This document shows positions 1 to 11,886 of a stretch of 64,000 nt of DNA, piece by piece. The stretch is from Arthrinium phaeospermum (lineage: Eukaryota > Ascomycota > Sordariomycetes > Amphisphaeriales > Apiosporaceae). A model generated the notes under the pieces. It saw only the letters and a program-made list of their open reading frames with translations, did not search any database and was not told the DNA's origin. Location: positions 1,736,001 through 1,800,000 of the forward strand of contig QYRS01000008.1 in the NCBI GenBank assembly GCA_006503535.1, in the 5' to 3' direction. The position numbers were made by a program, and so were the translations under genes. Within the stretch, counting starts at the first letter, position 1, and every line of letters starts with the position of its first letter.

Positions 1-1033
1 CATCGTGGATGGTGATTTGAGTTCCGTTGTTCGAGGAGATCTACTGGTAGTGATGTGTTCCTGAATAGTGGCGATGGCGATGATCGTCTTTTTGGGTTTC
101 AAGATGCAGATGCCAGATTATATGGTATTGCGACCAAGCGCGATTGCGCAATTGCGTTTTGACCTGATCTTGGTGTGGGTTGCTACGACGGTGTGTTATT
201 GTCCGATTGATGTAAGACAGTCCAACCAGCAACGTTATTAGTTCAGGCCCGATTGCACGATCCGGTTCCCACGCAGGACTTTTGTTGTACGACAGGAACA
301 GCTTGATCTCATTATGGTGAAAAGCTGTAAGGAGTAGGTAGGCGGTGACTGCTGTGAGTGGCAGCTGAAGCTGAGAAAGTAAGTGGCTGGGAGGGGAGCT
401 TGATGAAGTCAGTCTGGTGTGTTGTGCTGTCGCTGGTCCACCTCGGCCCAAGTGCCAGGCACAACTGGCACCCTACGCTCACCGTCTCTGAGTTGATGCA
501 AGGAGACGGCAACCAAAGCCGTTATTTTGTTGTGAGACGGGAGCACCCAATACAGTTTCATCACACATCACATACCGAAGTCTGTATTGTTTGCGTCCGT
601 CTCCCAAGAGATGAAGGAGTTCTTAATTTAAACAAGTGCTTAAATCATTGATCGTTTGGCGGCACAAGATCAGTTGCGTTGCCGGGATCGGTCCCTGCAT
701 GCTAACCTGCCCGTCGGGCCAGGCACACCCCCTGTAAACCCCACTGGCGCTAGACTCCCGGCCCCCTCATTAACAACCCCAGTATCCTGGTTCTCGATGA
801 GTCGATCGGATACGTATGATGGATCGCCTGCTGTAGGGAATGAGATATCAGACACTGCTTAATAAGATACATCTAAATAGATCGAAATGAAGCTACCATT
901 ATTCTTGCAGGTGTCAGGCGGCTGTTCCAGCAGCGCATACGACGAGTGTAAACCTCACCGTCCTTGCTAGCACTCGTGACAAAAGCAGGGTATGCATTAC
1001 ATTTTATTTACAAAACATCCCATGACTTAACAT
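1..1033. other. No gene recognised; region downstream of the MetX-like gene
   Basis: I see no recognisable protein or RNA gene. The longest open frame (41-451, minus) has low-complexity His/Ser-rich sequence without any family resemblance. The right part is probably the 3' untranslated region of the neighbouring minus-strand hydrolase gene. Confidence 0.5.
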
Positions 1034-2228
1034 TTATAGCTTCAAGAACCTCCTGACCTCCTTCTTGATGAAGTCCGTGTCTTGCTTGGACCCGATGCCA
1101 CCACCGGCGAAGTGACCCCATACCGTCTCAATAATTGCGAGCTCGCCCTTCTTCAGGTGCTTCACTTCCTCCTCATTGTCCTCGGGCGGGAAGTACTGAT
1201 CAGTGCGACTCGGCATTATCAAGCACCTGGCCTTGATGTTCGACAACGTCTTGGCGAGATCTCCGCCATCCTCGGGGTGCAACAACGAGATATCGCCCTT
1301 CTGCCAGGTCCAAAGCATGGCCAGGAGATCGTTGGCGTCGGGGCCTGTTGTCCAGTTTGCTTCGAGGTACTCTTGGATGGTATCGTATCCAGCTTCCTTC
1401 CAGCACTGTTGCCGGAACCAGCCCTGGCTCAGAGCCCAGGTTGCGTACACCCTCTTGAAAGCCTTAACTCCATCAACCGCCGGCGTCAAGTAGCTCCCGT
1501 TGTGGAAATCATGAGCTGTGATTAAGGCATGCTTGGGACCTTCGAGGAAAGACCAGTTGTGCCAGCTCGTCCTCGCGCTGGTTGCGAGCCCGACGATGTT
1601 CTCTACAAAGTCAGGGTACAGCGTGGCCATGTGGTACGCCTGTTGTCCACCCATGGAGAAGCCAATGTAGGCGAACAGTTTGGATATCCCAAACTCCTCC
1701 GTACATAAGGCGTGCTGTAGGTGAATGTTATCTTCGTAGCTGACCTTCGCGAATCTGGGGCCTGTGGAGCGTCGGGGTTAGTTCTATTCCTCTCTGTCGT
1801 GGACGGCTTTTGGTATGCGTGCAGATAACAGCAATACCACGAGTCAACATGCAGCATGCAACTGCGTGGTATAACCGCATCTGGGCCAAGAAGGCTTATT
1901 TGGAATATATGAGCTCTCAAGCATGCTTACCATCAAAGGGAGGTGGCTGATTTGACGGAGATGACGATTCGCCTCCACCCATCAAGCCCACGACAATGAC
2001 GAAGTACTTCTCCGGTGGGAAGGGCGGATCAGAGTTGCCGTCTTCGCTGCTGTACAGGAAGGACAGAGTGCCTTTGAGGTCGCCCCCGAAGCATGTCGGC
2101 ATCAGCACGGCCGGGTTCGATGGCGAGCCAAAAGTCCAATACGCCAACTTGGCTGGGAACGCCTGCCCAGCTGGCTCCGACCGCGACGACAGGGTCAAGC
2201 CCTTCTGGAAATATTTGGTTTCTGGCAT
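1034..2228 (-). CDS. Homoserine O-acetyltransferase (MetX)-like alpha/beta hydrolase
   Basis: Two exons, 2228-1931 and 1761-1034, joined by a 169-nt intron (GTAAGC...CACAG), give a 341-residue protein. The MetX/homoserine acetyltransferase fold is seen from the strand-turn GLMGGGESSSPSN near residue 90, the nucleophile elbow GFSMGGQ (Ser135), a later acid Asp287 in SRTDQYFPPED, and His316 in VWGHFAGGG. In the family these enzymes acyl-transfer to homoserine or act as simple esterases. Many fungi carry short paralogues of about 340 residues like this one that are distinct from the true Met2 (about 480-530 residues), so the methionine-pathway role is doubtful. The start ATG is the only one that precedes the conserved N-terminal strand. 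A TATA-like box lies about 85 bp upstream. Confidence 0.87.
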
Positions 2229-3031
2229 AATGTCTTGTGTCTCTGTTGCTGTTTGTAAGGGAAGAGAGAGGGGGTTGTCGGAGCGGGGAAGTTGGAGGCC
2301 ATCACTGCCTTTTTATATATGCAAGTAGTTACATCATGAGGACCTTGGCGGGGTCAAAGCCGCGAACACAATCTGGGGTATTGCCAGTCCACGACACATA
2401 CAAATCGCCATATCTACCTCTGGACATCGAGATAAGACAGAGAGTAGAGGAGCCGATAAGCGGAGATCCCATGTCAATAACATACAAAGGGCTATCCACA
2501 AACGGTATGTTCCGCCAGAAACTATCTGCTCATCTCGATGCGAGATCCCCTATACTATGGGGTTGACGGATCGATCACGATGGCTTAGGTACATATTATT
2601 TAGGTAATGATGCGGAGCTGGCGCAGGTCAAAATGGAATCGGTTCAAGTTTGATTGAATATGCCCTACCTAACTCTGAAGGCTATTGACCTCAATAAGGG
2701 AAGGAGCGATGGAAGGCACGCACATTGGGTACTTAACTTATCCAGTTGCGCACCTTCCTCGACTGGGGGAAGGCGCAAACAAACCACCCGAGCCATCCAA
2801 ACATTTTATGAGAAGTTTGGAAAATTCACACCCAGGCCTGTCAATCGGGGTGTAGCCGCTCATTGATTGCTACGAATCTTCAAGATCTTCAGCATAATCC
2901 TTCCATAATTCTTCAATAAGGCGTCCGCATATGGGCCCTGGTCCCCTTTATCTCGTGCGTTAGACGCCAGTATACCTACCACATCTTCTAGAAACTGTAT
3001 CAAATTGCAAGAACGGTTTTCCAACAACGCC
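2229..3031. other. Divergent intergenic region
   Basis: This 800-bp spacer separates a minus-strand hydrolase and a plus-strand coiled-coil gene, so it probably holds both promoters. Apart from the TATA-like box at 2311-2319 I see no clear element and no coding sequence. Confidence 0.5.
2311..2319 (-). promoter_or_regulatory. TATA-like box of the MetX-like gene
   Basis: The minus strand reads TATATAAAA about 85 bp upstream of the ATG at 2228. The position and sequence fit a TATA element; no transcript data are available. Confidence 0.4.
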
Positions 3032-4422
3032 ATGTTGTCACCTGCGAGGGCCAGTCCCGATGTCTCTCAGAACGAAGAACTCCTTCGCACCGCTAAATCT
3101 CTCAGACTCCGTTTTGCGGACGACGAACCTGTCAACATCGATGCATCTCTTTCCCAGCAGACGAACGACACCAAGAAACACAAATCCGTCCTGTTCGCCC
3201 CATTCAGAGCTTCTTACGGTAATGTTGCCGTGCCAAAGACGCGAGACAATGACAACCAGGGTCGTCCAGGCTACAGCGGCTTGGATTACTTGAAGCAGCA
3301 CTCTTACGTGAAAGCGCCCACTGATTCGTTTGCGCAAGATGCTGTCAGTCAGGACCGTAAGGGCTACAACAACTTCGATCACATCAAGGAACGTCCTGAT
3401 GGGTTTTCGCCTTACGCGAGAAACGCGGTCGACAAAAACATGGGACATATTCAGCAACCCATCAGATCGAACGGCACCTACAATAGAGCTCACATAATGA
3501 ATGACTTGAACCATATAGGCATTGAGCGAAAATATCGTCAGGATCGTGGCTATCCTCAAGACTACCGTTCGCCACAGCCGCAGCAGCCCTATTACCCCTC
3601 TCCGCGACCTTATACCCATGCTCAACAGTACCATGCTGACCAGCTTCCCCCTGATATCAACCGACCACAGCCACATGCCGCCCGTCGTTCTCGGTCGCGG
3701 TCACGATCTCCCTCGTCTGAGCCTCCTGTAGTGGCCGAGCTTGAAGAGCGCTACCACAAGCTACGTCTTGCTCTGCACTCCAAGGCCGTGGATGGGTTTG
3801 AGAAAGTGGAAAAGGAGTTAACCGATGAAGTGGCAGCATCCGTCAGTGCCATTTTCGACCCAGTCGCCCAACTAGACCAGAAGTTCCGTCAAATTCTACT
3901 TCCTCTATCTGATGGCGAGACACAGCTCAACATTGTGTCTACCCAGGACAACGGAGAAGACAGTCAAAGATCCCAAACTGTGAAGATCAGCACCCTGGCC
4001 ATGGAATTCGAGAGAGTGCTGGCCAATGGAAAGAATGAGCTCTTGCGCCTGCGACAAGACTAGGAAGCAGCCCAGGCCGAGATCGAACTCATTGGCAAAG
4101 AGCTTCTGGCCATGCCATCGTACGGCGAGGATTCTGGCTCGTCTGAAGAAGGGCGTCGTGGTAAGGGAACTAATGGGATGAAGTCTAAACTCGACGGCCT
4201 CCTGGACGAACTCAGTGAAGACCTGGACCGTACGAGCAGCGAGGTGGTGGAAGATATGAGCATGTATGAAAAGGTATGTGATCCCCGTACCCGGACGGGC
4301 TGGTTCACCTCTCGGAGATCGTAAACCGGAGCGATGTGCTGATTCAACTCCAGAAATTTTGTGAGAAAGCGGACAGTGAGTTGGGCAAGATTATGGCCGC
4401 ATTCTTGGGCGGAAAACTGTGA
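3032..4422 (+). pseudogene. Coiled-coil / RS-repeat protein gene with in-frame TAG and a frame shift
   Basis: I do not recognise the family. From ATG 3032 an open frame runs 343 codons to a TAG at 4061-4063: a polar N-terminus, Tyr/Pro/Gln-rich stretches, a short RSRSRSRS run near residue 220, then helical coiled coil. The frame stays coding-like beyond the TAG (EAAQAEIELIGKELLA, then an acidic Ser-rich linker and SKLDGLLDELSEDL) to about 4273. Coding sense then moves to another frame (LVHLSEIVNRSDVLIQLQKF) and ends at TGA 4422. A GTATGT at 4274 could start an intron: to 4317 (44 nt) it restores the frame but drops some helix; to 4353 (80 nt) it drops more. The TAG itself cannot be removed by any convincing intron. 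Either a recently broken gene, an assembly error, or stop readthrough. The nearest upstream in-frame start, TTG 3005, was not used. Confidence 0.6.
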
Positions 4423-5803
4423 CTTCTGGGTGGGCGGCAATGGTTGGGGCTGTGCTGCTGCGGCGCCTCGCAGACATGGCAGCGGTTGCTGTTTATCAAG
4501 GGTACGTCGGATCTGATGTGCTGAGCGAGTAAATGCCCTCTTGAGCAGACGAATGGTGCGTACGGGTCTAAGGCGTGGGTGCATCTTGCTCATGTTCAGA
4601 AGATTCGTCTACATCAGTGACATCCAGCAGCTCTAGTGGTTACCTGTGGGACGAGTGAAGGGTGGGATCTTATACCTCCGGCATGTTGGCTGATTTGCCA
4701 GAGAGGGGATATCTTGCTTGCACAATGTTGGAGGGGCAGTGGAAGCGTCCTACAGCGCACAACCACTATCTTAGCTCGTATAGTAACCGGTTTCATGGTA
4801 CTCTTGGCCAGGCAATGTGCAGACAGCTGTATGATGATGATTAAGGTTCAGGGATACCAGTAGTGAGGTGAGCTGCATCGCCACCGATTTCATGCGCAGG
4901 AGGGCTGCATACAGGGCGTCGTTGACGAAGTCCGGTGTTGGATGTTCGTGTGTATGTGTGTGTGTTGCCGAATATATCCCATGTCCGGAGAGAGCAGGTT
5001 CAGCTCACGTTCTACAAAAATAGACTGGCTAGTATCCAATCGTAATCGTGGTCAATATCAGTCAGAGTGCTATAGGCATGTTTTGTTTCATGAGAAATGC
5101 GGCATCTCTATTATTATCTGGGCACCACCCATTTCTAACCCAGTGCTCGCTCTTTGGTAGAACTCGATAAAATCTGGAGTTCAGGAGTACTCGTCAGGGA
5201 AAACTTGGTAACAATTTAAAGACAAACCCCGAACGCCAATTCGCTCCAACGATGCAGATCCGTAGAGAAAGCATCGTGTAATCCCCACGACTAAACATGA
5301 TAAAAAACAGAGATCTACCGTCTTTTTTCTTTCTTTTTCCTTGTTCTCCATCTCCCTCCCCCGCTTCGGACCCTTCCTTCCTGTCAATCAAAAACGCCAT
5401 GCAGCAAGTAGCAAGTGGCAGTTGGGGTGTTGTTATACGGCTATAGGCTTGCCGTAATATGTATGTTTCCCCCACTTCGAACTCCGGTGGTGCAGAGCCC
5501 AACATGCGGATATCATTGGTCGGCGGCCGACGACACGCCATACCCGCCCCTGCCGCTAAGCCTCCCCTTCCGGTATACATTGATGCTCAAACGGCCAGCA
5601 TGGGGTGGATGGATGATCGAGGAAGGATGAGTATGCTTGCGTGCTGGCTTGCTGGCGACGTGCCGCAATGCGACCGGGCGTTGAACCCGGGGAGGCGCAT
5701 TTTCGTGCCGACAAGATGCGACGAGAAATGCTGCTGCTGTGATTGGAGATGGCGTTGCTCCACGTCTTACGTCGCCCGCCTGTTTTCTGCTCTCTTTCTC
5801 GCT
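4423..5803. other. No gene recognised
   Basis: About 1.4 kb between the broken coiled-coil gene and the aminotransferase. It contains a short TG-rich tract near 4945-4965 and a pyrimidine tract near 5320-5345. Open frames here lack any recognisable domain. The right part is probably the aminotransferase 3' untranslated region. Confidence 0.5.
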
Positions 5804-7324
5804 TTACTGCTCCTCGGGCACCACGACGCCCCACGGATGCTGCTCGTCACCGTACATGATGTCCTTGAGCCAGCCCTTGACCTTGAGGGTGACGGGACCG
5901 CCCTCGCCCGCCTTGCCCATGGGGAAGGGCAGGTCCTGACCTCGGTGGTGGATCAATGAGATGGGCATGACGAAGTACTGGCACGGGGTTACACGTTAGC
6001 AAGTTTTATCTTTGTGTGTGTGTGTGGTTGTGTATATGTGGTGGGTAGGTAGTTTTAAATTTAGATGGTCGGAATGGATTGGACGGGCGGTCATCTCCAT
6101 CTGATGTCCGTCCTAATAGTCCTAGGAGGCTAGGACGCAATTCTGAACATAGGATGCCGAGCGTACACAGTACACCCAGCACCTGAGATGGGACGAAAAA
6201 GTAAAAGAAAGAAAACTTACAGCAGTGCCAGAAGCGAAGCATTCGAGCAGTCTCCCCTCGCTCTCCGCCTCCATGACCTCCCCAATCGTGTACTTGCGCT
6301 CGACGACCTCGACCTCGTCGCCCAGGCGCTCGCGGATGAGCTGCAGGACGCTGCGGCGGGTGACGCCGTCGAGGATCAGGCGGTCGTCGAGCGGCGCCGT
6401 GACGACCTGGGCCTTGCCCGTCGCCTTGTCCGTCCAGACGACGAAGAAGTTGCTGGCGCCGGCCTCGGTGCAGTAGCCCTCCTGGCCGTAGAGCCAGAGG
6501 ATCTGGCCGAACCCCCGCTCGCGCGCCTCCTGCGTCGCCAGCAGCGAGGGGCCGTAGTTGGCGCCCACCTTGGCGTAGCCGAAGCCGCCGACCCAGGCGC
6601 GCACCATGTCGTCGGGCGAGGTGTGCAGGCGCATGCCGCCCGCGGGGTTGTCCATGACGGGCATGTAGCTGGCGATGATGTAGAGCAGGGCCTCGGAGGG
6701 GGCCTGGACGCCGAGGGCGGCCTGGGTGCCGATCATGGTCGGGCGCAGGTAGATGAAGGTGCCGGGCCGCTCGCGGGGCAGCCACTTGGGCCCGTCGACG
6801 GCCATGAGGGCGAGGACCAGGCGCTCCAGCTCGGTCGGCTCAAAGGCGGGCAGCGAGATGCGCACCGAGGACATGAGCATGCGCTCGGCGTTGCAGTCCG
6901 GGCGGAACAGGCGCAGCTTGCCGTCGTGGCCGCGGTAGGCCTTCATGCCCTCGAAGCACTCGGTGGCGTAGTGCAGCACCGAGGCCGTCGGCATCAGGCT
7001 CAGGGGCCCGTACGGCTTCAGCTCCGGCGTGCCCCAGCCCGACTTGGCCTTCCACGGCACGCAGATCATGTGGTCGGTGCAGATGCTGTTGCCGTCCTCG
7101 CTGGTGACGCCCGGCGCGGGGATCTCGCGCGGCGCCTTGGTGAACGAGTACGTCAGCTTGGAAGCGTCGAGCCGCGGCAGGGCCTTGGTGTGCACGCCGT
7201 TGGTGATGTTGGACGTGCCATTGGCCTCGGCGCTGCCGTTGGTGCGGTGCTCAATGGCCTGCTCCGTCAGGTTCAGATCCGGCTCACCCGCATGGGTGTT
7301 TGCCGGGACAGCCGAAGGCGACAT
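5804..7324 (-). CDS. Branched-chain amino acid aminotransferase (class IV, PLP)
   Basis: Two exons, 7324-6221 and 5977-5804, separated by a 243-nt intron with a TG repeat, encode 425 residues. The protein interconverts Leu/Ile/Val and their 2-oxo acids using PLP. Family signatures are TECFEGMKAYRG near residue 121, the PLP lysine K252 in GYAKVGANYGPS, CTEAGASNFF and the C-terminal ECFASGTA followed by the second-exon strand YFVMPISLIHHRG. Exon phase is 0 at the junction and the fusion restores the conserved order, which supports the intron call. The first 50 residues are Asn/Thr/Ala-rich and lack the Arg-rich look of a strong mitochondrial presequence, so a cytosolic paralogue is plausible. 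The minus-strand leader just upstream (7375-7398) carries an imperfect CTG/TTG repeat. Confidence 0.95.
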
Positions 7325-9649
7325 GCTGATGGGGATGATGACGGCGATGGTCTAGAGGATTTGTGTGCGTGTATAGCAGCAGCAACAGCAGCAGCGAGTG
7401 TAACGAAGACGAGGAGGCACTTCAGAAACCAATGTTTGGTTCAGTCACACAACACTCTCGAACAACCTGCAAGATGCAGAGACAAGAGAGTTTAAGAGAA
7501 GGTTTTGTTGTTGTTGGCAGGTGTGGAAATCAGTGGCTGGACCACGAGGCAGTTTTCAGTTTAATTGCTGGTCTGCCAGAATAAGCCGATGCAATAATAA
7601 GTAGCAAGTCGTAAGTAACGTGCAAACAACAAAGAGAAAAAAGGGAGCGTGACCATTGATAGAATAAGTAGAAGTATAAATTTCCCACCCTTTGGCCGCG
7701 GCCCCCCTAGGTACTTCCACTAAGAAACCAATTCTTCTGAGTCATTATTGGTCAATCCCTGTGCGTGTTTGCGGTTGCGGGTGCGCGCGCTGCTGGCTGC
7801 TGGGCTGCGGCGGGACCGGCCCAAGAAACGAGTCACCTGAAGGGCGTCCGTCGTTTCCACATCCCACATACCCCAAGAAGACAACGGAATCGACGATATG
7901 CATATCTAGCTACCTTGGTTACATGCTTGGTTGCGGTCTGGGTGGTTCCAACAAAATCTTTTGCTGACCCAGAATGGATCCCCAAAGTCCCAGATCCAGA
8001 TATGGAGGCCGAGAGACCAAATGCCGTCGAATGATGGCTCGAGGTTTCCTTCGTCATGCAAATTCCTTATCTCTCAATGTATTATTGATCATGTGGGACG
8101 CCTCTCGGGTATCTATCAGCTAACACCAAACAAACAAGACTCGCAACGAACAGCAATGGATGGCAATGAGTGAATGAAAAAAAGAGGTTCCCCCTTCGGT
8201 GTTTGACTGTACGTATGTATGTTTGGATCCAGACAAGCTTCAAAATCGTATAACCCCCAACTTTTTACGTACGTACATACGAATACTTGGGGGGCACAAA
8301 CGGGTCATGGGAGTTGCAATTGCCATTGCGGACAACTGTGATTTTCCCTTCTGGCCTTCTCGGTTGCCCGCGGCGTCAGTGGGAGTGAGACCCGCAGCTA
8401 AGAGGACGCGGAACTACGAAGGGCGTTGCTGCAGCAAGTTGGAAAAAATTCCATGGCAGAGTCGGTCGTCGGTGTAAAGTGGAACCTCGCTATAAGACGG
8501 AAGGCCTGGTCAGACCTTGGGTCTCCACCGAAAACGGAGGAACCGTTGAATCGAGCATGTAAGCAGAGTCGCATTGCGTCACCGTGGACGGCTACACTCG
8601 CCGGTCCTCTGGTCTTTCAAGACGGCTGTCTTCGTTTCTCTTTTCTCTGGCAGTAAGTAGTTGGATGGGACGGGTCTATTATATAGAAGTTACACTGACG
8701 TAGATAGAGTTACACACACTCTCTCTATATAAAGTAGCCCGAACCACTTGCTTGCTCACCGCCATCCCATTTCGAACCCAAACACTGGCCCTCGCAATAA
8801 ATTCTTAAGCCGCGAACCTGGAGCCTGCCTGCCCACCGAACCTACTAGCTAAATACTCAATGCATCGCGTAGGTTTTCCATGACAGCCGAGACGGGGTGG
8901 ACCTTCCACTAGCAACGGGCATACGTGTGTGGGTTTTCTATTTGGCGGAATTGGGACCTTGCATATAAGCCGAGAATATGCGGCTCTTTCCACCTGCCCC
9001 CAAACAACAATCGGTTTTACCTGCTTATCCCAAACAGGGACTCGCGGCCAACAAGTCACGTTGGGGAGCAGAGATCGTGGGCTCCTTATCACAAGGGGCC
9101 CGGCTCAGCTGGCCATTGGCTCGACTTGGCTTCGTGCACCTTGTATTGCCAAGATGCATCGATATTTTTCGACTCTACCGCATTGAGAATCTGCCGAAAG
9201 CCGATAGTTGGCATCGCTATCAGCCGAGTATCACGTCGGCCGGATCTCGATGCACCTTTCCTTTCCTGTCATCAATACATGTTAATACCATGCGCCAGCG
9301 TAGCTTCGTGGGGGTACTGCGTCGTAGCAGCCTCGTGCCTTCGGCTCAAGCTGGCGACGTGAATGCAACTCCAATGCAGTCCCGATGCAAAGACACGCCC
9401 AGCGCAGCGCTCGGGCGAGTGCTGGTCCTAAATTGGGTTACCTTAAGATGTGAATGTCACTAGGACTCGTATTGTTGCATATAACTGCTCGTCCAGCAAT
9501 GGGCGCGGCTTGATGGCCTAGCAATGGATCTTACGCAGCTCGGTAAGACCCAGTTCGAGTGATTGCTGGTGATGGTGGCGAAGACCTGAGAATATGAAAG
9601 TCTGGCTGTTGCTGATGACTGTGGAGTCGAATATCGCATCCGGCCGCTC
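7325..9649. other. No gene recognised; aminotransferase upstream region
   Basis: A 2.3-kb spacer upstream of the aminotransferase and downstream of the Gyp1-type gene. I see an imperfect CAG repeat at 7375-7398, an imperfect dyad made of TACGTATGTATG at 8210-8221 and CGTACATACG at 8272-8281, and TA-rich stretches near 8680-8730. None of the open frames (e.g. 8978-9463 plus) resembles a known protein. Confidence 0.5.
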
Positions 9650-11886
9650 TTAAAGCTGCATATTCGCCGAGGGTGACCTGCTAGGACCTCCTCGAAGATG
9701 TGCAGCTGAATTCTTGAAGAGGCTCTGCCAGATGTATGCCTCGCTTAGCAGGAGCTCAATGTCTTTTTCCGTCCAATCTTTCGTAGGCAGAGCCTGCAAA
9801 AACATCATAATCTCTTGGAAATCCATTTTCAGGAGTTTGGCTGACCACTTCACAAGGAAGGCAGCGCAGACGTACAGATGGAACTCGGAGAAGCCCTGTT
9901 CCTCAGCCTGTTTTCAAGTTAGCGATTGCCTCACGAGGAATGGCCGAATGTCTGTACCAGATATGTATCCCACATGCGAATCGTGTTTCTGACACTGACT
10001 TCCCTCATAAGAAGACAGTTCATCCATCGGAAACTGAACTGGATGAACTCCACGTGCTCATTTTCCAGATGCTTCGCAAGATCGCTATCGATCCGTGCGG
10101 TGAGATCCCTCAGCGCGGTAACCTGACGTTGGATTCCAGGTTGGGCAACAATGTAATGGTCTTGGATGCCATCGAGCAGTTTTGTCAGACACCAGAATGA
10201 GTCTGCCTCAACCGCATCGAGGACTGCCTTTGGCAACTGCCCAGGATCCATGCCGCTTTCGATGTTGCAGTCGGTGATGTAGCTACCCAAGAAAACCTGC
10301 CAAAAAGGCGATACCAAGTCGTTGATGCCTTGGACGTAGCCACTTGCCGGATGCCGGATAGCCCAAAGGTACAAGATCCGTTCGAGGGACCGCTGAGTCG
10401 CTTCGTATCCATACAACTCAATGTGGGGATTTGTCCGGGGCACGTCGATGCTGATTTGATGCCATACGGCCTCATCTAAGCCCCTGGACCGGCCAGCGGA
10501 GGAGGGAGCGTTGCCGCCGCGCTCGAAGGCTTGCCGCACTCCATCCAGATACTCTTTTCTTTTCCTCTCCAACGTTGCAACACGTCTCTCGCTGCTTGTT
10601 GGAAGATAACTAAGCAACAGTTGCCATGTCATGGCACGGACCTCCTCGGGCACCCCACCCCATGCCAAAGCTCTGAGGTCCGTAATGGGGATGGTTGTCG
10701 CTTGAAGTAGCTTCTTGAACTTGTTGATCTTGGTGACGCGCGAGTTCATCACGTCAACCTCCTTGGGGGTGGCATTTACGGGGATTGCTGGGTGGTTAAT
10801 TAGATGTAAAGCATTTGCCGGGTCTTGAGATGAAGTGTTAGCACGCGAAGCCTGTGCGGAGCTGCTGCCAGGCGACCTACCTTTCAGTATGTCTTTGTAT
10901 TGCGGCCGGAGTATCTTCCCCTCGCTTTTCTTGGGCATCGGATACGTCGTTGACGGTCTCTCGATCGCTATGTCGGCGCTATCGGAATAGCGTCGGGAGT
11001 GGCCAAACACATCATCCACGGGTGCATTGTTTCCTTGGGGGGCTGCACTGTCCTGCGCTGCGGCCTTGCGCCTTGATTTTCTCTTCATGTTGGAGATACT
11101 AGGTAATCCAAAATCGTCTCCATCGTCGTCGTCGTAGCCGTACATGTCTTCTCCTTCAGGATCGTCCGGGTTCCAGTCTTGATTGGTGTTGGAGAGGAAA
11201 CTAAAGTACGTCTTGAGCGGGGGCGAAGAATGGCTCGATGAATTTCTTCCGGTTGCCGGCGAAGAGACATCACTGAGTCGGGGTTTCTGTGAGCTCGATG
11301 AGGGAGGCGTTTTCGGTCTCGTGGATGAGTTCGACAAGCTCCTGATTCTTGTTGTCAGCCAGACCATCAACTCAAATACGGGGCCAGGGCGACGGACAGA
11401 GAATCGAATTTGAGCATGTCAGCATGGGAATAGGCGGCGCCGATGACTTTATTGGGGTCTCGGTTGGTGCTGACGTTCCTGCTACCGCTGTTCTTCTTCG
11501 GGGCGCTGTCCCGGGAGGGGCGCCAGAAAGGCGAAGCCGAACTGAATTCATACTCAGCGACTGTTCATTAAACCAACGCGAAGGCTAGGATCTTGAGTTT
11601 TGGGGGGTGGAAGAGGTGTACATACTCGGACCTGTCTAGAGGCAAGACGAAAAGAGAGTATTAGTAATTGGTCAAATCATTTCCTCCATTCCAGTGTCAA
11701 AATCGCGTTGCGCGCATGCCTGGAAGGCATTGCAGCTCTCAAAGAAACATACCGACTTGGACCATTTCCTACGTCATTTCACGATCAGCAACCAAGATCA
11801 CCAAAGCCATGGACAGAAATGGAGGGGCGCAACACTCTTACCTGCTGAGGAGGCGGCTTCTTGCCGCTACCCGAAGAAGAGAACAT
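9650..11886 (-). CDS. GYP1: Gyp1-type TBC-domain Rab GTPase-activating protein
   Basis: TBC proteins speed GTP hydrolysis by Rab GTPases (Gyp1 acts on Ypt1 at the Golgi). The core shows the arginine finger ISIDVPRTNP and the glutamine finger SGYVQGINDL, followed by RMWDTYLAEEQGFSEFHLY, formed by splicing a 50-nt intron (9957-9908, GTACAG...CTAAC...CAG). The 5' end was assembled by phase: exon 1 11886-11842 (MFSSSGSGKKPPPQQ), a likely 6-nt microexon 11631-11626 (Val-Arg), exon 11552-11380 (YEFSSASPFWRPSRD, then IGAAYSHADMLKFDSLSVALAP), exon 11341-9958 and exon 9907-9650. This gives about 621 residues. The microexon acceptor has a strong ACTAAT branch site and pyrimidine tract. The intron 11379-11342 is only 38 nt but joins the two frames exactly. 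The core call is firm, the 5' structure less so. Confidence 0.88.

Noticed and set aside
41..451. 136-codon minus-strand open frame
   Set aside because: His/Ser/Thr low complexity, no conserved domain and no clear start context.
1034..2228. Calling the MetX-like gene the true homoserine acetyltransferase (met2)
   Set aside because: At 341 residues it is much shorter than fungal Met2, and short paralogues of uncertain activity are common.
6006..6785. Long Pro/Arg/His-rich frame on the minus strand (and a 435-codon plus-strand frame at 6188-7495)
   Set aside because: Both are other-frame shadows of the GC-rich aminotransferase gene; the aminotransferase frame has real motifs.
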